Positions 51,811 through 59,286 of a stretch of 64,000 bases of DNA are shown piece by piece (within the stretch, counting starts at the first letter, position 1; the number at the start of each line of letters is the position of its first letter). The DNA is from Verrucomicrobiota bacterium (lineage in GTDB: Bacteria > Verrucomicrobiota > Verrucomicrobiia > Limisphaerales > J093). The position numbers were made by a program, and so were the translations under genes. The stretch lies in assembly GCA_029556615.1 (NCBI GenBank), contig JAKQDD010000002.1, forward strand, positions 62,001-126,000. Reading direction: 5' to 3'. The notes beneath the pieces are model-generated. The model saw only the letters and a program-made list of their open reading frames with translations, was not told the origin of the DNA and made no database searches.

Positions 51811-52058
51811 GGGGCACTCTTCTTGGTCCCAACGTACTCCACCAGCACCTGTCGTAGACGAGGCAGGAGACCGCCGCATGTCGCGCCCTCCACGATGTCG
51901 CCCGCGACGTACAGGGGGGCCTTGTTCCAGTTGATCTGCGCCACCTGACCGCCCGCCTTCTTGTAGAGCGAGGCCAGCCGGTCGCACCACTGGGCGACCG
52001 GCCCCTCCTCCGTCGCCGTCACGAGTTGATCTTGGAGCTCCCAGTCAAAGCTAGCCAT
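51807..52058 (-). CDS. Small protein in ABC importer operon
   Basis: 83 residues. WELQDQLVTATEEGPVAQWC then KKAGGQVAQINWNKAPLYVA. No membrane segment. It starts at the ATG embedded in the leader peptide's stop (TAATG), and its TGA overlaps the ATPase GTG, so all three are coupled. Function unknown; could regulate or stabilise the ATPase. Confidence 0.65.
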   Translation of the reverse strand: MASFDWELQDQLVTATEEGPVAQWCDRLASLYKKAGGQVAQINWNKAPLYVAGDIVEGATCGGLLPRLRQVLVEYVGTKKSAP

Positions 52059-52090
52059 TACGCCCTCACGCTGTTGATCAGGTTGTCCAT
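52058..52090 (-). CDS. 10-codon leader peptide (MDNLINSVRA)
   Basis: ATG 52090 lies exactly 29 nt after a class-1 element and is followed by ten codons ending TAA, whose last base is the A of the next ATG (TAATG at 52060-52056). A leaderless ribosome starting here would terminate on, and may re-initiate at, the next gene. Peptide MDNLINSVRA has no family. Confidence 0.6.
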   Translation of the reverse strand: MDNLINSVRA

Positions 52091-52127
52091 GAGGACGTGT
52101 CGGGTCCGTCGCGCGGGGCGGAGCTGT
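52091..52127 (-). promoter_or_regulatory. Class-1 promoter of the ABC ATPase operon
   Basis: Minus strand ACAGCTCC (52127-52120), N18, GACACG (52101-52096), N5, ATG 52090. The 8-mer directly follows the HTH gene's stop. Confidence 0.75.
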
Positions 52128-52424
52128 CTACGGTTCCATCGTGATTCGTAGTCGGAATCCGAACGCATGAGCGATGTGGGTCGCGTGCTCAACCGTCAAG
52201 CGGTTCGCGTCCTTGAGCAGCGCGCTGCATTGACGCTCGGTCCAGCCAAGGCACTTCGCGAGCACGCGCGCGTGGGCCTCCTTGGGCACTCCCTGGGCCA
52301 ACAAGAGGCGTCTCACCTGCGCGAGGAACCCCTGCGCCGCAAGCTGCACTTGCACGGAGCGGCGGAACTCCGGGTCCTGCATGAGGGCCTCGAGCTCGAC
52401 CCCTTGCGGGGCGGTTCGGCTCAT
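52128..52424 (-). CDS. Small HTH (XRE-like) protein
   Basis: 98 residues from ATG 52424, overlapping the permease stop (ATGA). HARVLAKCLGWTERQCSALL and KDANRLTVEHATHIAHAFGF fit a lambda-repressor-like HTH. Between importer permease and ATPase genes, so it may regulate this locus. Antitoxin HigA-like proteins look similar, but no toxin partner is visible. Confidence 0.65.
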   Translation of the reverse strand: MSRTAPQGVELEALMQDPEFRRSVQVQLAAQGFLAQVRRLLLAQGVPKEAHARVLAKCLGWTERQCSALLKDANRLTVEHATHIAHAFGFRLRITMEP

Positions 52425-53203
52425 TTTGCCCTCGTGATCGCCACGTAGGGGCACAGGATGTCGATGAGCAGGCGCATGAGGTAGTCGATGAGGATTCCCA
52501 CGAGAGTGACCACCAGCACGACCGCGAACACCTCGGGGAGCAGGAAGTGCTTCTCCTGGTTGAGCGCGAGCGCGCCGATCCCACCCTCTGCGCGCGAGAT
52601 CCCCTCGACGGCGGTGATCATGGCCCATCCCATTGCGACGTTCTGACGGAGCGCGTCGAGCATGTCGTGCAGCGTACCCCGCACGACGACCTCCCAGACG
52701 AGACGCAGCCGCGACCCTCCGAGGGTGCGGGCGTAGTCGTAGGTCGACGCCGGGATCGCGTCGACCACCTGGGCAGTGGCCGCGACGAGGAACGTGCTCA
52801 TCCCGAAGGTTAGGAGCGCGACCTTGAGGGGATGACCGCCTCCGAACGCCACCGTGAAGGGCACCGACATCCCGAGGATGCCCGCGAACCGTAGGCCGGC
52901 GACCGCATGGACGAGGGGTCGAAACGCCGGCACCACGCTCAGGTAGGCCAGGCCGAGCGACAGCACGACCGTGATGAGGGTCGCGTGACCGATGAGCCGC
53001 ATCGTAGCGAATAGCTCCGGCCCCAGGCCCCCGTGCCACCACAGGCCGGCGAGCGCCTGAAGGACACCGGCCGGTGATGGAAGGACAGACGGAGTGTCGC
53101 GCGTCCACAGGACCAGCGCGAGCGCGCCCCAGGCGACCGCCCACAGCGCGACGCTGTAGGGCGCGGCGGGCCTGAGCAGGGAGGTCACGCGTGGGGTCGC
53201 CAT
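52421..53203 (-). CDS. ABC importer permease (TauC/SsuC-like)
   Basis: 260 residues with about six membrane segments (for example SVALWAVAWGALALVLW, ATLITVVLSLGLAYLSVV, VALLTFGMSTFLVAATAQVV, VFAVVLVVTLVGILIDYL). The EAA coupling loop reads YDYARTLGGSRLRLVWEVVV near residue 155, correct for BPD_transp_1 permeases of sulfonate/nitrate type. Two bases downstream of the binding-protein gene. Confidence 0.88.
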   Translation of the reverse strand: MATPRVTSLLRPAAPYSVALWAVAWGALALVLWTRDTPSVLPSPAGVLQALAGLWWHGGLGPELFATMRLIGHATLITVVLSLGLAYLSVVPAFRPLVHAVAGLRFAGILGMSVPFTVAFGGGHPLKVALLTFGMSTFLVAATAQVVDAIPASTYDYARTLGGSRLRLVWEVVVRGTLHDMLDALRQNVAMGWAMITAVEGISRAEGGIGALALNQEKHFLLPEVFAVVLVVTLVGILIDYLMRLLIDILCPYVAITRAK

Positions 53204-53205
53204 AG

Positions 53206-54963
53206 CTAGTTGACCGCCCCGACGACCACCTCGACGCGTCGGTTCTGCGCGCGGCCCTCAGCGGTCGAGTTGTCGGCGACAGGTTGGTCGGACCCGTGTG
53301 CGAAGACGCGCACGGCAGCTAGGGTGAGGACGCCGTTCGACTTCCCGATGAGGTACTGCTGGACCGCCGCCGCACGCTCGCGGGACAAGATCATGTTGCG
53401 TGCTGGGCTGCCCGCCGAGTCCGTGTGTCCATGGACCTCCATGATGGTTCCGGTGGCGATCATCGCCTGGGTGCGAAGCTGATCCAGCGTCGCGTAGGTC
53501 GCCGGGTCGAAGGTCGCCTTCCCCGACTGAAACTGGATCGCCCAGGAGCGCCGACCAACCTGCCGCGTCATGGGGGTCGCGGCCGAGAAGGTGGGAGCGT
53601 CAGGGGTACCCGCCTGGTTCAAGAGCTTGAGCTTCGATCCCGCCTGATCCATGTAGCGCAGGTCGACCGCCTGGGAGTACGGGGGGACCGTCGGGAGCGT
53701 GGCGGGGTCCATCTTGTGGAAGATGTTCCCGAAGTTCTGGTAGACGGCCTCGAAGACGCCATTGGTCATGACGCCGTTCGCCACGGCCCACGAGGCGACC
53801 GACGACCCTCCGAGTTCGACCTGCTGTCCGGTCTTGTCCGTCTCGGCGTGCCGCGTGAAGTAGCGCTTCCAGTAGGTGCCATCCTTCTCGTTGTAGACGA
53901 GCGCCGAGAAGCCTGCCGCCGCGTGGAGCGCGGTATCGCTGCGCATGACGGCCTCGTTGCCCTGAAACGCCGCGACGAGCATCCCCGTCACGAGGTCCAT
54001 GTTGGCCTCGGCCCAGGGGCCGTAGAGGATGAGCGTGGTTGGCATCTGGCGGGGGAAGTCCCGCGTCGAGATCCACGGAACGAGGCCACCTCGCTGCTCG
54101 GCGATGTTCGCGTCGCCCGGCGTCCAGGTGGCGACACCATCGACGCAGTGCTGTGCGACCTCGCCGGTCTTCGCGTCGGGCAGCTTCTCGCAGTGGGAGG
54201 CGATGTACGCCTCCGCGGCCTTGAGGTAGTCGGCGACCGCGTAGATGTTGATGGCGTTCGGGTCGAACACCTTGTAGTTCGGGTTCACCGGCAGGTTGTT
54301 GATCGCGGCCCCCTGCACGAGGAGGTTGTAGTCCCCGTCACCGGGCACGACCGCGATGTAGCTGCCGCGCAACTTCTGCGGGTCCTTCTGAGCCTCGGGG
54401 CGGACCATCACCACGTCTTCCCCGGCACTGAACCCGAGGACCGCGACGGCCTTGGCCTCGCAGCGCGGACAGACGGTGCGAAGCTGGGTGTTCAGGTTGT
54501 TGTAGTGGAGCGCCAGCGAGTCGCCCATCACGACCATGCCCGCGCAGCCTGCGGGCTGCCGCTCTCCCTTCTGGAAGGCCGTGGCGAAGGTGCTGATCGC
54601 CGCGAACGCCTTCGCTGTGTCGTCCTCGCGCACCAGGCGCAGGTTAACCCCCTGACGGCACATGAGGCTCCCCTGACCCGCCTGCGCACCTCCCGTGGCG
54701 TAGATGAGCCCCATCTGGCCGTTCCAGGCCGGGATGCAGAGCTTGACCTCTGGGCGGTCGGTGCAGCCCGGCTGACCGGACAGCTTGTCCGCCGTGACCT
54801 GCTTGCTGCCCGGCAACTGCGCCATCTGCGGGACCTGCGATTCCTGGGTTGGCTTCGAGGGGGCAAGCTTGCTGCGCAGCCCCGGGTTCGTCCACAAGAC
54901 GATCCCCACTACGGAGAGAATGACGAGCGTGATGAATCCCTTGGCGAGCGGTGTGAGCCTCAT
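53206..54963 (-). CDS. ABC importer substrate-binding protein fused to OmpA-like domain
   Basis: 585 residues. A single N-terminal membrane anchor (AKGFITLVILSVVGIVLW) with no lipobox, a linker, then a periplasmic-binding domain (~60-430) with LRLVREDDTAKAFAAIS, VMGDSLALHYNNL, AVAVLGFSAGEDVVMVRPEA and a later EAVYQNFGNIFHKMDP, like the SsuA/TauA/NrtA group. The C-terminal ~120 residues are OmpA/MotB: RSWAIQFQSGKATFDP, MEVHGHTDSAGSPARNMILS, RERAAAVQQYL and GRAQNRRVEVVV. It would tether the binding protein between membrane and peptidoglycan. Ligand unknown. Confidence 0.85.
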   Translation of the reverse strand: MRLTPLAKGFITLVILSVVGIVLWTNPGLRSKLAPSKPTQESQVPQMAQLPGSKQVTADKLSGQPGCTDRPEVKLCIPAWNGQMGLIYATGGAQAGQGSLMCRQGVNLRLVREDDTAKAFAAISTFATAFQKGERQPAGCAGMVVMGDSLALHYNNLNTQLRTVCPRCEAKAVAVLGFSAGEDVVMVRPEAQKDPQKLRGSYIAVVPGDGDYNLLVQGAAINNLPVNPNYKVFDPNAINIYAVADYLKAAEAYIASHCEKLPDAKTGEVAQHCVDGVATWTPGDANIAEQRGGLVPWISTRDFPRQMPTTLILYGPWAEANMDLVTGMLVAAFQGNEAVMRSDTALHAAAGFSALVYNEKDGTYWKRYFTRHAETDKTGQQVELGGSSVASWAVANGVMTNGVFEAVYQNFGNIFHKMDPATLPTVPPYSQAVDLRYMDQAGSKLKLLNQAGTPDAPTFSAATPMTRQVGRRSWAIQFQSGKATFDPATYATLDQLRTQAMIATGTIMEVHGHTDSAGSPARNMILSRERAAAVQQYLIGKSNGVLTLAAVRVFAHGSDQPVADNSTAEGRAQNRRVEVVVGAVN

Positions 54964-55018
54964 GACGATGAGTCCTTTCTAGGAGACCCGTGGGGATCAT
55001 GTCGCGGGGCGGAGCTGA
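54964..55018 (-). promoter_or_regulatory. Class-1-like promoter with short SD leader
   Basis: Minus strand TCAGCTCC (55018-55011). The usual offset gives a start at 54981 and an 18-nt leader containing AAAGGA before ATG 54963. Confidence 0.55.
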
Positions 55019-55025
55019 GCGCCTA

Positions 55026-55625
55026 CTAGGCGGGAGATCGTGCCACGCGGCGCTCCTCGCGCACCTGGAGGTCGGCGCTCACCGTGAACTGGTACGGACG
55101 GGAGGCGTCCTCCGCGGAGGTGAAGCTCGACCACCAGCCGCGGTAGCTCGCTCCGTCGTAGGTCACCACGATGACCCCATAGTGGATCGGCGTGCCCCGC
55201 GATGAGTAGACGCACGCGTTGTTGCGGAACAGGGCCAGCAGGTCTCGGTACCGCTCGTACGCGATGGTCTCCCTTCGTGACGGGATGTTGCGGGCCATCG
55301 AGGCGAGCCCGGTCAGGCCCGCGTACATGCGAACAAACCCCCCGGTGGCCCCCTCCATGGAGAACTGCGCGACCGCCTGCCCGTAGTGCCAGCGGACGCG
55401 GCCTCGCTCCGTGTTGGCGGTCGTCGTGAGCTTGGGTCGCGTCACCGACACCTGACTCGGGTTGGCGTGCAGTACCAGCTTGAGGTCCGTTCCGAGCAGC
55501 GAGGTGCGGAAGTCGGGTCCCAGTACGTCGAGGACGATGGGCTTTCGGTTGAGGTTCGGGTCGCTCTCGTCCTCCGGGGATCGGAAGGAGCTCGGGATCC
55601 AGCCAGCCGTGCGGGACAAAGACAT
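55026..55625 (-). CDS. Tail/baseplate protein, paralogue of 46921-47898
   Basis: 199 residues from ATG 55625. VLHANPSQVSVTRPKLTTTA, YRDLLALFRNNACVY and VVTYDGASYRGWWSSFTSAE, then RPYQFTVSADLQVREERR, parallel the 325-residue tail protein but without its Pro-rich N-terminus. Probably two different rings or adaptors of the same tail. An alternative longer start (ATG 55682) is less likely. Confidence 0.65.
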   Translation of the reverse strand: MSLSRTAGWIPSSFRSPEDESDPNLNRKPIVLDVLGPDFRTSLLGTDLKLVLHANPSQVSVTRPKLTTTANTERGRVRWHYGQAVAQFSMEGATGGFVRMYAGLTGLASMARNIPSRRETIAYERYRDLLALFRNNACVYSSRGTPIHYGVIVVTYDGASYRGWWSSFTSAEDASRPYQFTVSADLQVREERRVARSPA

Positions 55626-55638
55626 ACCCCACGATCGC

Positions 55639-55675
55639 ACAGCTCTCGCGCGTTGTGGCACCTCGGGTGAGCAGG
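55639..55675 (+). promoter_or_regulatory. Class-1 promoter variant, GTG start
   Basis: ACAGCTCT 55639-55646, 29 nt, GTG 55676. It selects this GTG over earlier in-frame GTGs. Confidence 0.6.
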
Positions 55676-56143
55676 GTGACACACCAGAGAAAACGCTGCG
55701 CGCACTGCGCCCTTCCCTACGACTACCAAGGGTCTGGCCAAGGCTGTCAGGACGTGCAGAACGACCCCACCTACTGTCCCTCCTGCAAGAAGGTCATCCT
55801 GGAGGCCCTGCGGGGCGTACCAGTTGCGCGGGTTCGTGACCTCATCGCGTCGACGGACTTCTCCGTCGAGGACCTCCTGAAGATCGAGAAGATCGAGAAG
55901 GCCACCGCGGCTAAGACGGCCCAGGCCGGAGGGCTGATCCTGCCCCTTCGGCGCGTCGTGCCGGGTCTCATTGACCTGCAAGACCTCACCAACCACAACA
56001 TGAGGGGCTACGTTTTCGTCGAGGGCAAGACGTACCTCTACGACTACTGGACCAAGGATGGACCCGCCAAGGGGACGGTGCAGATGGTCGTGGAGAGGGA
56101 TGGGGCGACGGGAGAGGTCCTGGGCCCGTGGAGGGACCCGTGA
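55676..56143 (+). CDS. Zinc-knuckle protein heading ATPase operon
   Basis: 155 residues from GTG 55676. CAHCALPYDYQGSGQGC ... YCPSCKKVI (residues ~8-43) is a C-x2-C...C-x2-C zinc site; a helical middle (DLLKIEKIEKATAAKTA) and a beta-rich end follow. Overlaps the SMC/RecF-like ATPase gene by GTGA, suggesting they act together. Function unknown. Confidence 0.65.
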   Translation: MTHQRKRCAHCALPYDYQGSGQGCQDVQNDPTYCPSCKKVILEALRGVPVARVRDLIASTDFSVEDLLKIEKIEKATAAKTAQAGGLILPLRRVVPGLIDLQDLTNHNMRGYVFVEGKTYLYDYWTKDGPAKGTVQMVVERDGATGEVLGPWRDP

Positions 56144-57006
56144 TCTCGCGTCTGCTCGTCAAGGATTCCGCCCGGTCGATCGTCCCCTGGTGGTCCCAGG
56201 TAGAGGCGCTGCGCGCGCTCACGGAAGTGTGCTTCAAGCCGGGCCTCAATGTCCTGTGGGGACGTAACGGTGCGGGTAAGAGCACCATCCTCAAGGCGCT
56301 CTCTCGCCTCACCTGCTCCGAGCAGGGCGGGCGGAGCGTGGTGACCGAGGATGCGATCCGCGCCTTCTTCCCCGGCTTTGGGGCGGATGAGGAGGATAAC
56401 TTCGGCCTGCTTCTTGAGCACGATGCGCAAGCCACCGTGACCGCGTCGGCCGGCACCCGTTATGGGTTGAGCCTCGGAGGGTTCGACGACGACTTCTTCT
56501 TCGAGGGGTTCCTCACCATGAACCAGAAGGGAAGCTCAGGACAGAACCAGATGGGCCTGCTGGACCGCGCGCTCTCGCAGTACATGACGATCGCGCGCCC
56601 CAAGGCGCAGCCCTCAGAGCCAACTGGGCGGACGCCTCTCATGCGGCGTGGGGCCGCCGCGCCCCCTGTTCCTGAGTGGCCCATGATCGACTGGAGGGTC
56701 ACCGAGCAGGGCGTCAACGACCTCTGGGCCAACCGCGTGCGCAAGATGCGGGAGAAGCTGTTCACCCCGCAGATCCCGGCAGGCCCCTACACGGTGATCC
56801 TCGACGAGCCCGACCAGTCGCTAGACCTCGACATGCAGGCCCGCCTCTGGGGCGCAATGCCGCGCATCATGCAGGACAAGAACCTCCAGGTGATCTGCGC
56901 CACGCACAGCGTGTTCGCGACCGACATCCCCGACGCGCACTACATCGAGCTCACGCCGGGGTACCTAGAGGAGGTGCGCGTCGCGCTGAAGGGGAGGTTC
57001 TCGTGA
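56140..57006 (+). CDS. SMC/RecF-like ABC ATPase
   Basis: 288 residues from GTG 56140. FKPGLNVLWGRNGAGKSTIL (~41) is Walker A of the RecF/SMC/AAA_23 class; TVILDEPDQSLDLDMQARLW (~213) is Walker B plus D-loop; VICATHSVFATDIP (~252) is the switch His. The signature is poorly conserved (around MNQKGSSGQNQMG). No long coiled coil, so more like OLD/RecF-head proteins. DNA repair, or toxin-like ATPase of a defence system, are options. Downstream genes overlap it. Confidence 0.78.
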   Translation: MISRLLVKDSARSIVPWWSQVEALRALTEVCFKPGLNVLWGRNGAGKSTILKALSRLTCSEQGGRSVVTEDAIRAFFPGFGADEEDNFGLLLEHDAQATVTASAGTRYGLSLGGFDDDFFFEGFLTMNQKGSSGQNQMGLLDRALSQYMTIARPKAQPSEPTGRTPLMRRGAAAPPVPEWPMIDWRVTEQGVNDLWANRVRKMREKLFTPQIPAGPYTVILDEPDQSLDLDMQARLWGAMPRIMQDKNLQVICATHSVFATDIPDAHYIELTPGYLEEVRVALKGRFS

Positions 57007-57197
57007 GCAAGGACCCCAAGGTGATCTACGAGGCCCCGGACCAACCAAAACCCTCGCGGGACCCGATCTTTGATGTGGCGGCCCTCGCGATCGACACCTT
57101 CAACAACCCCCTGCCAGGTGAGGACTCAACCGCGCAGGTCCTGCGGTTCATTCACCGCCTCAGCCACAGGATGTCCCCACCCAAGACCAAGGCGTAG
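57003..57197 (+). CDS. Small unknown protein
   Basis: 64 residues from GTG 57003 (GTGA overlap with the ATPase). IFDVAALAIDTFNNPLPGED and AQVLRFIHRLSHRM are helical. Function unknown; operon context links it to the ATPase. Confidence 0.6.
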   Translation: MSKDPKVIYEAPDQPKPSRDPIFDVAALAIDTFNNPLPGEDSTAQVLRFIHRLSHRMSPPKTKA

Positions 57198-57199
57198 CC

Positions 57200-57709
57200 A
57201 TGCCGTTCAGGACGTTCCACTTCGACTGCAACTCAGGTTTCGGAATCATCGACAGCCCACGCAAGTGGCGCTGGCTGCTGTCGAACACCAACGCGAGCTA
57301 CTCAGTCCCCGACCTGCTGCGGGCTCGCCTGTGTGACCCCGCGAGCGGTATCCCCGAGGACGTGCCGCACTTCGGGTTTCGCATGGAGAACCAAGGGACG
57401 CGGACGCTCGGCGAGTGGTCGCAGGCCCAGGGGATGGACCTGCTGACCGACGCACTCGCTCCGAACCTAACCGAAGAGCTCCGGCGAAGAGGCGTCGAGG
57501 TGGGGCCGTTCCTCACGCGCTACCACTCGTTTCGCGGCGAGCTAATGCAGGTCGTGAACCGTTACAACAACCAGCTCTTGCCCATGCTGCTCGACGTGCT
57601 TGACGACGGGAATGAGTCACGGTTCCCCGACCTGACGGCCTGGGCCGAGTATGAGCTGTTCATTCCCCAGATGCGGCAGGAGCTCGCTGACAAGGCGTTC
57701 CCAGCATGA
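57200..57709 (+). CDS. Unknown protein in ATPase operon
   Basis: 169 residues. FRTFHFDCNSGFGIIDSPRK then WLLSNTNASYSVPDLLRARL; helical C-terminus (VNRYNNQLLPMLLDVLDDGN). Two bases after the previous stop; its TGA overlaps the next ATG. Function unknown. Confidence 0.65.
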   Translation: MPFRTFHFDCNSGFGIIDSPRKWRWLLSNTNASYSVPDLLRARLCDPASGIPEDVPHFGFRMENQGTRTLGEWSQAQGMDLLTDALAPNLTEELRRRGVEVGPFLTRYHSFRGELMQVVNRYNNQLLPMLLDVLDDGNESRFPDLTAWAEYELFIPQMRQELADKAFPA

Positions 57710-58542
57710 CAATCGAGACGCCTCCCGAGTGGGCCGCCTTCGCGGACCTGCGCGACCGCTTCAAGCGAGTCGTCGACCCCTACGCGACCGCCGAGACGAT
57801 GTTCGAGCTCCATGGGATCGAGGTCAACGCGGCCTCCATCCACTTGGTCGAACGTACCTGGAGCCAGGACAAAAACGCTCGCTACCCCCTGCGGGACAAG
57901 GACGGACGGCACCTACGCTGGGCCTGGAGGTCCGTCCTCCAGCTACACAAGCTCATCACGGTCAAGGAGGCCGCCCTTCAGTGGGCGATGTCCGAGGACA
58001 ACATGGTCAGGCTGGTCCGGGGTGTACGTTGGGTGGGGGCACGCCCCCTCGCGATGTCCACCCTCGAATCCCAGTGGGGAGACCACTACCTGGACGATCG
58101 CGTGCTCGACGACCTGGAAAACGAGCTGCTCGACCCGGTGCTCATGTCTCGGAACTGCTGCGTGGACGTACATATGGTGACGCTCCACCACCAGATCGAG
58201 AAGGTCTACGGATTCAAGGTCGATCCCGTCTTCGACGAGGTGATCCTCGCGCGGGGGGAGCGGGCGTTCGGGTCCACGCGCGACGTGGTGACCGGCAAGG
58301 CGATGTCGACCCGTCGGGAGAACGTGTGGCTGGACTATCGGGACCGGCCCGTCACCGCGCCCTATGATGCGTGCGCGATCCCCACGGTGCGGGATCTCGG
58401 TGGCGAGGCCCTGCCCTACCTTGCGGGATACCACTACAACATACAGGAGCGCACGGACGACGTGAGTCACGCGGACGACTGTGGCCTATACGACCCCAAG
58501 CTGACGCCCGAGGAGAACTGGGCCAAGTACTTCGCCAAGTAG
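57706..58542 (+). CDS. Unknown protein in ATPase operon
   Basis: 278 residues. FADLRDRFKRVVDPYATAET and LITVKEAALQWAMSEDNMVR are helical; the latter resembles an HTH-like VKEAALQWAMSEDNMVRLVR segment (clerical-insertion type, as in excisionases). SRNCCVDVHMVTLHHQIEKV has adjacent Cys and His residues. ATGA overlap upstream. Function unknown. Confidence 0.6.
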   Translation: MTIETPPEWAAFADLRDRFKRVVDPYATAETMFELHGIEVNAASIHLVERTWSQDKNARYPLRDKDGRHLRWAWRSVLQLHKLITVKEAALQWAMSEDNMVRLVRGVRWVGARPLAMSTLESQWGDHYLDDRVLDDLENELLDPVLMSRNCCVDVHMVTLHHQIEKVYGFKVDPVFDEVILARGERAFGSTRDVVTGKAMSTRRENVWLDYRDRPVTAPYDACAIPTVRDLGGEALPYLAGYHYNIQERTDDVSHADDCGLYDPKLTPEENWAKYFAK

Positions 58543-58544
58543 GA

Positions 58545-58580
58545 ACAGATCCGCCCCGCCCGTCTCTTCGACGTAGGGGC
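58545..58580 (+). promoter_or_regulatory. Class-1 promoter variant
   Basis: ACAGATCC 58545-58552, 28 nt, ATG 58581, with GACGTA at -11 to -6. TTCGACGTAGGGG before the ATG is the same as at 7426. Confidence 0.55.
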
Positions 58581-58787
58581 ATGCGCGACAACAACCTCGG
58601 CCTCGTCGTAGCACCCGAGCAGCCGGCCGTCCTGTGGGGGGACTTCGTTCAAACAGCCCCACCCTGGTCGGGCGCTACAGCTCGTCGACCACCGACCCGA
58701 GGTCCACGGGAAACTGATCGGGTTGCTCGGGAGCCTGGGGCGCGGGCAGGGCCTTGCAGGTCCCCGCGAGGGGCCGCAGGTCGATGA
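58581..58787 (+). CDS. Small protein, partly antisense to next gene
   Basis: 68 residues. The first ~30 (MRDNNLGLVVAPEQPAVLWG) look protein-like; the rest is Arg/Pro-rich and lies opposite the convergent gene 58675-58974, so the reading may end as a low-complexity tail. Supported mainly by its promoter. Function unknown. Confidence 0.4.
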   Translation: MRDNNLGLVVAPEQPAVLWGDFVQTAPPWSGATARRPPTRGPRETDRVAREPGARAGPCRSPRGAAGR

Positions 58788-58974
58788 CCTCCATTGTGCG
58801 CGTCATGGGGTTCCGCAGGTGCGCCCGCTCCACCTCGCGCACGTCCTCACCGGGCTGCACGTAGACGGGGAAGTCCTCGTAGCTGAAGCTGTCGCACAGC
58901 ACGATCACGTGGGTCGACCCGTTCTCAACCCCCGTGGCGACCCACCGCTTGATGTCTTCTCGTGTCGTGGCCAT
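58675..58974 (-). CDS. Small unknown protein
   Basis: 99 residues. REDIKRWVATGVENGSTHVI, VLCDSFSYEDFPVYVQPGED and RTMEVIDL match small phage proteins of unknown function with the H-V-I-V-x-C-D-T/S-F core. Start fixed by class-1 spacing. Confidence 0.65.
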   Translation of the reverse strand: MATTREDIKRWVATGVENGSTHVIVLCDSFSYEDFPVYVQPGEDVREVERAHLRNPMTRTMEVIDLRPLAGTCKALPAPQAPEQPDQFPVDLGSVVDEL

Positions 58975-59011
58975 GGGGGAGAACCGAGGCGGCCCGGAGG
59001 AGCCGAGCTGA
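58975..59011 (-). promoter_or_regulatory. Class-1 promoter variant
   Basis: Minus strand TCAGCTCG (59011-59004), 29 nt, ATG 58974; the 8-mer abuts the upstream mini-gene's TAG. Confidence 0.65.
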
Positions 59012-59089
59012 CTAGAAGGTCGGGGCGATCTCCTGCGAGATGTGCGCCCCGTCCGCCCACGAGAACACTGTATCGCGCATGGGCGGCAT
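59012..59089 (-). CDS. 25-residue mini-gene
   Basis: ATG 59089 with GGGGAGG immediately upstream, then MPPMRDTVFSWADGAHISQE and a TAG at 59012. Too short for family assignment. ATG 59080 is an alternative start. Placed between a possible minus-strand membrane peptide and the next class-1 promoter. Confidence 0.4.
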   Translation of the reverse strand: MPPMRDTVFSWADGAHISQEIAPTF

Positions 59090-59104
59090 CCTCCCCCCAG
59101 ATCG

Positions 59105-59141
59105 TCAGCTCCGTCAAGAGGTCTCGCGCTGACTCCCTCGT
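59105..59141 (+). promoter_or_regulatory. Class-1 promoter driving a structured leader
   Basis: TCAGCTCC 59105-59112, N18, GACTCC 59131-59136. The predicted start (59142) has no good start codon; a GTG at 59140 is 27 nt away. The transcript would then read through the hairpin at 59217-59260 before ATG 59287. Confidence 0.55.
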
Positions 59142-59216
59142 GCGGGAGATGTGGTCGCTAGGGACCTACGACCCGTGGGCGATAACGGCCGCCCAGAAGA
59201 TCCAAAGGATCACGAA

Positions 59217-59260
59217 GGCGCGGAGGAAGTCAGGACCCAGCTTCTGGGTTCCTCCGCGCC
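59217..59260 (+). other. Strong RNA hairpin upstream of 59287 gene
   Basis: A perfect 12-bp outer stem (59217-59228 with 59249-59260), a 7-nt bulge, then CCCAG-CTT-CTGGG inside. No U-run follows on either strand. It lies 26 nt before the start codon and could act as a leader structure, attenuator or mRNA-stability element. Confidence 0.6.
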
Positions 59261-59286
59261 CCGTCCATCCGACCAAGAGGACTGCC

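Noticed and set aside
52128..52424. HTH protein as a HigA-type antitoxin.
   Set aside because: No toxin-like gene next to it; its neighbours are transporter genes.
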